A stretch of DNA of 13,531 bases from Lachnospiraceae bacterium UBA7110. GTDB lineage: Bacteria; Bacillota; Clostridia; Lachnospirales; Lachnospiraceae. Position numbers and translations under genes: made by a program. Location of the stretch: assembly GCA_002492295.1 (NCBI GenBank), contig DKYC01000014.1, forward strand, positions 1 through 13,531, in the 5' to 3' direction. Within the stretch, counting starts at the first letter, position 1, and every line of letters begins with the position of its first letter. The notes beneath the pieces are model-generated. The model did not search any database, was not told the origin of the DNA, and saw only the letters and a list, made by a program, of their open reading frames with translations. Positions 7,822 through 13,531 of this stretch are shown here, one piece after another.

Positions 7822-7835
7822 GGATGCCCTTGTTT

Positions 7836-8540
7836 TCAGTTCGAAAACCCTTCCAGCGTAAAACTAACCGCATTGACAGGCACGTTAAACTCGTCTTTGT
7901 AAACTCGTCCTACAGACATTGCACTGGCATACAGTCTGACCTTTCCAACAACATTCCCCGCCGCGTCGCGGAAATACCCGTAGCAGCCCCATTTCCTGAA
8001 ATCTTCATCGTTATAGGAGGTACACTTAAACTGCAGTTTCAACGTACTCTTGTAATCCTGGTAATCCGCATAGGTAAAATCATACGGAACAAATTCATAG
8101 CTTACCAGCTCGCAGTAATTCTTCTTATCCGCCCCAAGCTTTGCGGGAATATTCATAATGACGGATGAGGCGTTAATCGTTGTGTAGGCAACTACCGCGG
8201 GATTGTCCATGTGAACCACTGCCGCGACGGTGGAGCCAAGTCCTGCGTAGTTTACCTGAAACGCGGCGACATTTCCGTTATAGGCAATCGGCGTTACCGT
8301 GGCAACGTTCGGGTCGGCAACGACGCAGGTCAGCCTTGACGCGTCAAAACCTTCTCCCAAAGCTGCCGTAAACGTGGCAGTGCCGTTTTCCGGTAATATA
8401 ATTGCGTCCTCCGATAAAATCACGCCGCTTCCGACACTCTCCTTTGCCAAAGCCTGTGCGCTGGGAACGGCGCTTACGGCAGATACCATAAAAGCAGCGC
8501 TTAAAGCTGCACAAATAAATTTCTGGAATCCTTTTTTCAT
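7836..8540 (-). CDS. Secreted protein of unknown function with Ig-like (Big_2-type) N-terminal half
   Basis: 234 residues on the minus strand; I do not recognise a named family. Residues 1-30 form a clear Sec signal peptide: MKKGFQK, a hydrophobic core (FICAALSAAFMVSAVSAV) and a likely cleavage after AQA at 28-30. Residues about 38-123 are beta-rich; VVADPNVATVTP resembles the core of bacterial Ig-like Big_2 repeats, although the usual closing glycine-threonine pattern is weak. Residues about 145-232 form a second beta-rich unit with aromatic residues and cysteines at 143, 173 and 186; its YFRDAAGNVVGKVRLY turn and VPVNAVSFTLEGF end loosely recall FxLyD-type domains, which is inference. There is no LPXTG, lipobox or transmembrane anchor, so it is probably released or held non-covalently. 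The ATG is well supported by AAGGAGA 6 bases upstream. It stands alone, with its own promoter and terminator. Confidence 0.85.
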   Translation of the reverse strand: MKKGFQKFICAALSAAFMVSAVSAVPSAQALAKESVGSGVILSEDAIILPENGTATFTAALGEGFDASRLTCVVADPNVATVTPIAYNGNVAAFQVNYAGLGSTVAAVVHMDNPAVVAYTTINASSVIMNIPAKLGADKKNYCELVSYEFVPYDFTYADYQDYKSTLKLQFKCTSYNDEDFRKWGCYGYFRDAAGNVVGKVRLYASAMSVGRVYKDEFNVPVNAVSFTLEGFSN

Positions 8541-8586
8541 AAATTGTCTCCTTATGTTTTCGATGTTTTATATGTTAAAAATATGT

Positions 8587-8605
8587 CAGTATAAAATAAT
8601 TACTG
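8587..8605 (-). promoter_or_regulatory. Short dyad at the predicted start site of the secreted-protein gene
   Basis: CAGTA (8587-8591) and TACTG (8601-8605) are inverted repeats separated by 9 AT-rich bases. They fall at about +1 to +19 of the minus-strand promoter. It could be an operator or a weak 5' mRNA hairpin. The arms are only 5 bp, so chance is possible. Confidence 0.25.
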
Positions 8606-8611
8606 CCTTTT

Positions 8612-8639
8612 ATTATAAAGAATACCTGCAAAATGGCAA
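8612..8639 (-). promoter_or_regulatory. Sigma-A promoter for the secreted-protein gene
   Basis: Read on the minus strand, TTGCCA (8639-8634; 5 of 6 against TTGACA) is followed after 16 bases by a perfect TATAAT (8617-8612). Beyond the -35, about 8640-8690, the DNA is very AT-rich and could act as an UP element. The predicted start near 8605 gives a leader of about 65 bases before the ATG at 8540. Confidence 0.72.
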
Positions 8640-8726
8640 GACAAATTATAAAAAATTTATATTATTTCCATTTATTTCATAAACTTTCAAAAAGGACAGG
8701 AAAATGTAAAATTAAAATTAAGATAT

Positions 8727-8766
8727 GAAAGATGCACTTTCCTATTTAAAAAAAAAAGTATATGAT
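8727..8766 (+). promoter_or_regulatory. Candidate promoter and operator of the efflux operon
   Basis: A -10-like TATGAT (8761-8766; 5 of 6) lies 37 bases before the adaptor ATG. At 17-base spacing the -35 position holds only TTTCCT (8738-8743), a poor match, so basal activity may be low or activator-dependent. The spacer contains a run of ten A's (8748-8757). An inverted repeat GAAAG-ATGCA-CTTTC (8727-8741) overlaps the -35 and could bind a regulator; another CTTTCA occurs at 8684-8689. No regulator gene lies in the window. Confidence 0.4.
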
Positions 8767-8802
8767 AGCAGATGAAAATATTTTTAAGAGAGAGGAACAT
8801 TT

Positions 8803-10272
8803 ATGAAAAACAGACAGAAAAAACTGGCAATTCTCCTGTGTACTGCAGTTACGTCGCTTTCCCTGTGGGGCTGCGGCAAAGAGCAGACAGTAGAAGAGAC
8901 TGCGTCGGATGTAGCGTCGGTTGAGGCGTCGAACCCCGAAATTGGAAGCCTTAAGCTCTCAAACAGTTTTATCGCGACGATTAATCCCGATGAGTCGGTG
9001 TATGTGATACCAAAAACGACGGCGGAGGTGCTTTCGGTAAATGTGGAAGCAGGCGATACCGTGCAGGAAGGTGATGTACTTGCCGTGCTGGACGATACGA
9101 TGGCGAAGTTTCAGCTTGATAACGCGCAGCTCCAGTACGAGAACGCACAGCACGCATACAACCTTTCCTACGGCGATGCGGCGACGACAATCAACGATAT
9201 GCAGACGGACAGCAATTTAACGCAGGCGTCCGACGGCGTGGAGGCATTGCAGGAAAAGCTTCAGGATGCGATGGATAACCTTCAGTATTATAAGGATATG
9301 CTAAAGGACGAGGAAGCGGAGCTTGACAGTTTAAAGGAAGAATACGATTTCGTCGATGATGTTGACGAGATTAAGGATTATGCGGAGGACAATTACGACC
9401 CGAACAATCCGAAGGAAGCGGCGGATTATGCAAAAGTCATGACGCGATACCAGAACGCGGCGACAAAGGTCGGAACGACTGAGGCAAAAATATCCCAGTA
9501 TAAATCGGCAATCGACCAGTTAGAGGAGACAATCGATACGCTGCAGAATAATATTGATAATTCCTATAATACATACAGTCAGGCAGTTACGTCGAGCAAC
9601 TTAAGCAACGGCGAAATGCGCGAGGAGCAGAAAAAGGTTTCGCAGAACAGCATTGCGGCAGCGCAGCTTGGCATTGAGCAGGCAAAGGAAAGTCTTGACG
9701 CGTACACGATTACGGCGACCATTTCGGGCGTGATTGAAGCAGTTAACGTGGACGAACATGATTTTGCGACCTCCAGCAGCCCGGCATTCGTGATTTCGAA
9801 CAAAAATTCGATGATTGCAACATTTTATGTGAGTGAGGATATCCGGAACACGTTTGCCACGGGGCAGAGCGTGAGCGTGGAAAAGGACGGAAAGGAATAT
9901 GCGGGCGAAATCATTGAAATCGGTTCCGCAATTGACCAGACAACAGGACTGTTTCAGGTAAAGGCGAGTGTGGGAGGCGATACGTCGGCGCTGCTTTCAG
10001 GTACCAAGGCAACTGTCACAACAGATACCTATCATGAAACCAATGCGGTGATTATCCCTTACGAATCGGTCTACTATGACGGCACGGAGGCGTATGTCTA
10101 TACGGTTGTGGACGGCAAGGCGAAGAAAACCTATGTCACGACGGGACTTTACGACACGGAGCGTATTGTAATCAGTGAGGGGCTTTCAGGCACGGATATG
10201 CTGATTACGACATGGTCGGCACAGCTTCGCGACGGTGTGGATGTGTCCATTATTACGGCAGGAAAAGAATAG
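8803..10272 (+). CDS. RND efflux adaptor: HlyD/MFP-family periplasmic-adaptor-like lipoprotein
   Basis: 489 residues. The N-terminus is a lipoprotein signal: MKNRQKK, a hydrophobic stretch and the lipobox LWGC with C24 as the lipidation site, so the mature protein should be anchored to the outer face of the membrane. Domains in membrane-fusion-protein order: first half of a biotinyl-lipoyl domain (about 68-98, EVLSVNVEAGDTVQEGDVLA); a long helical hairpin (about 100-298), acidic and glutamine-rich; second lipoyl half (about 300-325, TISGVIEAVNVDEHDF); beta-barrel (about 335-410); and a membrane-proximal C-terminal domain. The hairpin is longer than in typical AcrA-type adaptors. It would link the RND pump to the extracytoplasmic space; in a Gram-positive cell there is no TolC to dock to. 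The start has AGAGG (8791-8795) 7 bases upstream. The RND gene follows 14 bases later, with AGGAGG overlapping this stop codon. Confidence 0.92.
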   Translation: MKNRQKKLAILLCTAVTSLSLWGCGKEQTVEETASDVASVEASNPEIGSLKLSNSFIATINPDESVYVIPKTTAEVLSVNVEAGDTVQEGDVLAVLDDTMAKFQLDNAQLQYENAQHAYNLSYGDAATTINDMQTDSNLTQASDGVEALQEKLQDAMDNLQYYKDMLKDEEAELDSLKEEYDFVDDVDEIKDYAEDNYDPNNPKEAADYAKVMTRYQNAATKVGTTEAKISQYKSAIDQLEETIDTLQNNIDNSYNTYSQAVTSSNLSNGEMREEQKKVSQNSIAAAQLGIEQAKESLDAYTITATISGVIEAVNVDEHDFATSSSPAFVISNKNSMIATFYVSEDIRNTFATGQSVSVEKDGKEYAGEIIEIGSAIDQTTGLFQVKASVGGDTSALLSGTKATVTTDTYHETNAVIIPYESVYYDGTEAYVYTVVDGKAKKTYVTTGLYDTERIVISEGLSGTDMLITTWSAQLRDGVDVSIITAGKE

Positions 10273-10286
10273 GAGGCGACTGGTAA

Positions 10287-13200
10287 ATGATGAATTCCCT
10301 GACGAAACTTGCGCTCAAAAGACCAGTGTCGGCGCTCCTGATCGTCCTTGCACTTGTGGTGTTTGGCATCAGCTCGGTAATGGGCTTTAAGTTGGAGCTG
10401 ACACCCGATATGGAAATGCCCATGCTTTTTGTTATGACTATCTACCAGGGCGGCGACCCGGAAACAACGGAAGAGCTTGTGACAAAGGTCATTGAGGATA
10501 CAGGTAAGACGCTTTCCGGTGTGGATTCGATTATGTCGCAGTCCTCAGCGAACTATTCCATGGTAATGTTTACATATGACTACGGTGTGGATACAGGCGA
10601 GGCTTATTCGGATTTGCGAAGTGCGCTGGATACGGCGTCCCTGCAGCTTCCGGATGACGCACAGGATCCCGTGATTGTCGAAATGAACATGAATGCGGTG
10701 CCGGTGATAACGCTTTCCGTCACTTCTACGGCGGATGTGGATGTGCTTGCCTTTGTGGAGGAGGAGATTGAGCCGGAGCTTGACCGTATCGCGGACATCG
10801 CGGATGTCTCGATTTCGGGCGGTGATTCGCAGTATATCAGTATCAGCCTGCACAAGGATAAAATGCAGCAATACGGTCTGACCATGTCAAGCATTGCGAA
10901 TTATATTTCAACAACAGATTTTACAATCCCTGTCGGTACGGTGGAACAGGGCAGGCAGGATATCAGCACGTCGGCTTCCTCAAAGCCGGAAACGCTGATG
11001 GACTTGCAGGATGTGCCGCTGATTACGAACAGGGGGCAGGTCATCCGCCTTTCCGATGTGGCGACGGTTTCGATGGCAACGTCGGCAAACGACAGCATCA
11101 GCCGTTATAACGGCACGGACAGCGTCAGCGTCAGCATCTCCAAGGCGCAGAGCGCAGGTACGGTTGACGTATCAAACGCGGTGAAAACAATTGTGGAACG
11201 GGCGGCGGCAAAAAATCCTGCCATCCAAATCGACATTTCCTACGACGCGGCAGACAGTATTATATCGTCTTTAAGCTCCGTAGCGCAAACCTTGGTTTTG
11301 GGCGTTGTATTCTCCATGCTTGTATTGTTTATCTTTTTCGGGGATTTTAAGGCAAGTCTGATTGTCGGAAGCTCCATGCCGATTTCCCTGCTTGCAACCT
11401 TGATTTTTATGAGTTTTGCAGGCTTTTCGCTCAACGTGGTGACAATGGGTTCCCTCGTGATAGCAATCGGTATGATGGTGGACTCTTCGATTGTCGTTTT
11501 GGAGAGCTGTTTCCGCTTAAAGGACAGAAAGCCCGATTTTAAGGAGGCAGCGCTTGAAGGTACTAAGGTTGTGGCAAGCTCCGTTACGGCATCGACGATA
11601 ACAACGGTTGTCGTTTATCTGCCGTTGTCCCTGATGAAGGGACTTTCGGGTCAGATGTTCTCCCAGCTTGGTTATACGATTATCATCGCGATGCTTTCTT
11701 CGCTGGTTGTGGCAATTACCTTAATTCCGATTTTCTTTTGGAAATATAAGCCAAAGGAGAAAAAGAATATTTTGGCAAACCGCATTCTGCAGAAGGTCGG
11801 GAACGGTTATAAGTGGCTGCTTGGCAAGATTATGCTCAAGAAAAAGACAGTTATGCTTGTGTCGGTAGGGCTTTTAGTGCTTGCGTTTTTCCTTGCGGGA
11901 CAGCTGGACACGGAGCTGATGTCGGCGACGGGTATTGACAGTGTGAGTATTACGGTTACGCAGCGAAGCGGAACGCGGCTTGAGCTGATTGATACGGATG
12001 TACAGGAAATCGAGCAGATGATTATTGACGATCCGGATTTTGAGAGCTGCAACCTGACGATTAGCGGTGCCGAGGCAAGTATTTCGGCATATCCCGCGGA
12101 TGACTGTGATAAGAGCATTAACGAGCTTGTAGATGAATACAATCAGTTGTTAAAGAATTATTCCAATATGAGCATTACCGTGGAGGCAGGCGGAAGCGGA
12201 ATGTCCGGCATGAGTGTCGGATCGACCACGCAGATTGACTTAAGCGGTGAAGATATTGACGATTTGCGCGTGGCGTCCAAGCAGGTGGAGGGCATGATGC
12301 TTTCCATACCGGGTGTTATTAAAACATCCAACAGTGTGGGTTCCGACGCGTCGCAGGCAAAGATCCAGATAGATGCGCTTAAATGTATGGATGTCGGGTT
12401 GACGCCAGTGCAGGTGGCGGGCGAAATGTACAACGCCAGCAGCGGCAAGGAAGCCATGAAGATGAACATTGGAACGGATGAATATTCCGTAATGCTGGAG
12501 TTCCCTGAGGGCACCTATTCTGCCATGAACGACCTGATGACGCTGGAGCTTACGACAGGACGGGGCACGACGATTACCGTCGGCGACGTGGCGCAGGCGG
12601 AATATTCCGATATGCCGGAAACGTTGATTCGAAACGATGGAAAATATCAGGTGTCCATTGTCGCGTACACGACGGAGGCGTCGAAATTTACGGCGCAGAA
12701 CGCTATCTATGAGGCGGTTGATAAAGCAATTAATAACAACGAGTTCCCCGAGGGCGTCAGCCGTACGGAGGCAATGATGCAGGAGATGATGTTAGAGGAG
12801 TTTGCGGCAATCGGAAAGGCAATTGCGGCGGCGGTGTTCCTGATTTTCCTTGTTATGGCAATGCAGTTCGAATCGCCCAGATTTTCAGCGATGGTAATGA
12901 TGAGTATTCCGTTTAGCTTAATCGGTTCGTTTTTCCTTTTGTTTATTACAGGTTCGACGCTCAACATGACTTCCCTTATGGGTGTGCTCATGCTTGTGGG
13001 TATTGTCGTAAACAACGGTATTTTATACGTGGATACGACAAACCAGCTAAAAGAAACAATGTCGCTAAACGAGGCGCTTATGGAGAGCGGAAGCATCCGT
13101 CTGAGACCGATTTTAATGACGACGCTTACAACCATCCTTTCCATGATACCGATGGTGTTTGCGACAGACCAAAACGCGGCGATGATGAAAGGAATGGCAC

Positions 13201-13364
13201 TCATTATCATCGGCGGTCTTGTGACTTCAACACTTTTGATTTTGCTTTTGATGCCAAGCTTTTACCTGATTATGAGTAAACAGGGACGACAGGAGGCAAA
13301 GGCCAGAAGAGCGGAAAAAAGAGAGCAGAGGCGAAAAAAGAAAAAATTAAATGATGAAGACTGA
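10287..13364 (+). CDS. RND-family (AcrB/HAE1-like) efflux transporter
   Basis: 1025 residues, near the 1040-1050 of AcrB-type pumps. Proton-driven export of drugs, lipids, peptides or metabolites is the family role; the substrate cannot be read from sequence. Layout: TM1 (12-32); first porter/docking loop (about 33-333); TM2-TM6 (about 334-484); TM7 (519-538); second large loop (about 539-840) with a glycine/methionine-rich stretch at 634-645; TM8-TM12 (about 841-995); and a basic cytoplasmic tail (999-1020). Family signatures include TPDMEMP after TM1, GSLVIAIGMMVDSSIVVLES in TM4, GIVVNNGILYVD in TM10 and RLRPILMTTLTTILSMIP after it. TM4 keeps one aspartate (D399) where AcrB has D407-D408, and the TM10 position of AcrB K940 is asparagine (N909). 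AGGAGG (10271-10276) is 10 bases upstream of the ATG. Cotranscribed with the adaptor; no outer-membrane factor follows. Confidence 0.95.
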   Translation: MMNSLTKLALKRPVSALLIVLALVVFGISSVMGFKLELTPDMEMPMLFVMTIYQGGDPETTEELVTKVIEDTGKTLSGVDSIMSQSSANYSMVMFTYDYGVDTGEAYSDLRSALDTASLQLPDDAQDPVIVEMNMNAVPVITLSVTSTADVDVLAFVEEEIEPELDRIADIADVSISGGDSQYISISLHKDKMQQYGLTMSSIANYISTTDFTIPVGTVEQGRQDISTSASSKPETLMDLQDVPLITNRGQVIRLSDVATVSMATSANDSISRYNGTDSVSVSISKAQSAGTVDVSNAVKTIVERAAAKNPAIQIDISYDAADSIISSLSSVAQTLVLGVVFSMLVLFIFFGDFKASLIVGSSMPISLLATLIFMSFAGFSLNVVTMGSLVIAIGMMVDSSIVVLESCFRLKDRKPDFKEAALEGTKVVASSVTASTITTVVVYLPLSLMKGLSGQMFSQLGYTIIIAMLSSLVVAITLIPIFFWKYKPKEKKNILANRILQKVGNGYKWLLGKIMLKKKTVMLVSVGLLVLAFFLAGQLDTELMSATGIDSVSITVTQRSGTRLELIDTDVQEIEQMIIDDPDFESCNLTISGAEASISAYPADDCDKSINELVDEYNQLLKNYSNMSITVEAGGSGMSGMSVGSTTQIDLSGEDIDDLRVASKQVEGMMLSIPGVIKTSNSVGSDASQAKIQIDALKCMDVGLTPVQVAGEMYNASSGKEAMKMNIGTDEYSVMLEFPEGTYSAMNDLMTLELTTGRGTTITVGDVAQAEYSDMPETLIRNDGKYQVSIVAYTTEASKFTAQNAIYEAVDKAINNNEFPEGVSRTEAMMQEMMLEEFAAIGKAIAAAVFLIFLVMAMQFESPRFSAMVMMSIPFSLIGSFFLLFITGSTLNMTSLMGVLMLVGIVVNNGILYVDTTNQLKETMSLNEALMESGSIRLRPILMTTLTTILSMIPMVFATDQNAAMMKGMALIIIGGLVTSTLLILLLMPSFYLIMSKQGRQEAKARRAEKREQRRKKKKLNDED

Positions 13365-13397
13365 ACTGTGAAAAAATAAATTTTTAAATTAAGAAAG

Positions 13398-13441
13398 CGG
13401 CTTTGACTGTTTTGGGTAAAAATGGTCAAAGCTGTTTTTTT
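13398..13441 (+). terminator. Rho-independent terminator of the efflux operon
   Basis: CGGCTTTGAC (13398-13407) pairs with GTCAAAGCTG (13425-13434) over 10 bp with one G-U pair. The 17-base loop can itself fold further through T/A pairs. Seven T's follow at 13435-13441. It begins 33 bases after the RND stop codon. Confidence 0.9.
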
Positions 13442-13501
13442 GATGGAAACGGCATTGATACACGGCACGATTTGTTTTTCACCCTGACTATTTTTCGCAA
13501 A

Positions 13502-13530
13502 AATTCATATACTACCCATAAAAATGAATT
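13502..13530. repeat. Inverted repeat at the right edge of the window
   Basis: AATTCAT (13502-13508) and ATGAATT (13524-13530) are perfect 7-bp inverted arms with 15 bases between them. It could belong to the control region of a gene beyond the window, or be chance in AT-rich DNA. No gene is seen between 13442 and the end. Confidence 0.3.
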
Positions 13531-13531
13531 G

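Noticed and set aside
8180..8682. Plus-strand frames opposite the secreted-protein gene (8180-8371 and 8299-8682)
   Set aside because: They are antisense shadows. The minus-strand gene has a signal peptide, strong RBS and promoter, while these have no suitable start signals and implausible protein composition.
12707..13210. 167-codon minus-strand frame inside the RND gene
   Set aside because: It is a hydrophobic shadow opposite transmembrane segments of the transporter, with no start signals.
1..13531. CRISPR, transposon, prophage, tRNA/rRNA or toxin-antitoxin content
   Set aside because: I looked on both strands for repeat arrays, terminal inverted repeats, integrase or transposase motifs and RNA genes and saw none.

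Overview
The window looks like chromosomal DNA from an anaerobic low-to-mid-GC Firmicute, most probably class Clostridia and perhaps family Lachnospiraceae. This rests on the gene order xseA-xseB-ispA-dxs-tlyA-nadK-argR-recN, strong GGAGG-type ribosome binding sites, Firmicute-like protein sequences, and an RND pump whose adaptor is a lipoprotein with no outer-membrane partner nearby. The genus cannot be fixed from the sequence alone.

Positions 1-7706 hold a tightly packed rightward housekeeping cluster. The 3' half of xseA overlaps xseB; together they make exonuclease VII. ispA and dxs follow and supply two steps of isoprenoid synthesis: DXP synthase at the entry of the MEP pathway and the short-chain prenyl diphosphate synthase downstream. 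tlyA is a 2'-O-ribose rRNA methyltransferase, nadK an NAD kinase, argR the arginine-responsive repressor, and recN an SMC-like DNA repair ATPase. Gaps are mostly under 80 bp. The 113-bp tlyA-nadK gap carries a good extended -10 promoter, so nadK-argR-recN can probably also be expressed separately. A perfect 18-bp palindrome lies between argR and recN.

A strong bidirectional hairpin terminator (about 7788-7821) separates recN from a convergent leftward gene (7836-8540). That gene encodes a small secreted protein with a signal peptide, an Ig-like (Big_2-type) N-terminal half and an unassigned beta-rich C-terminal half. Its promoter, with a perfect TATAAT, lies in a 262-bp AT-rich divergent intergenic region.

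Positions 8803-13364 encode a rightward two-gene efflux operon: a lipoprotein membrane-fusion (adaptor) protein and a 1025-residue RND-family transporter. A rho-independent terminator follows at about 13398-13441. The last 90 bases hold no gene, only an inverted repeat at the edge.

I found no CRISPR array, transposon, prophage, toxin-antitoxin, defence system or biosynthetic cluster, and no convincing evidence of an undescribed system. The points worth a second look are regulatory dyads, the orphan secreted protein, the altered proton-relay residues of the RND pump, and the sporulation genes that often follow recN being absent here.
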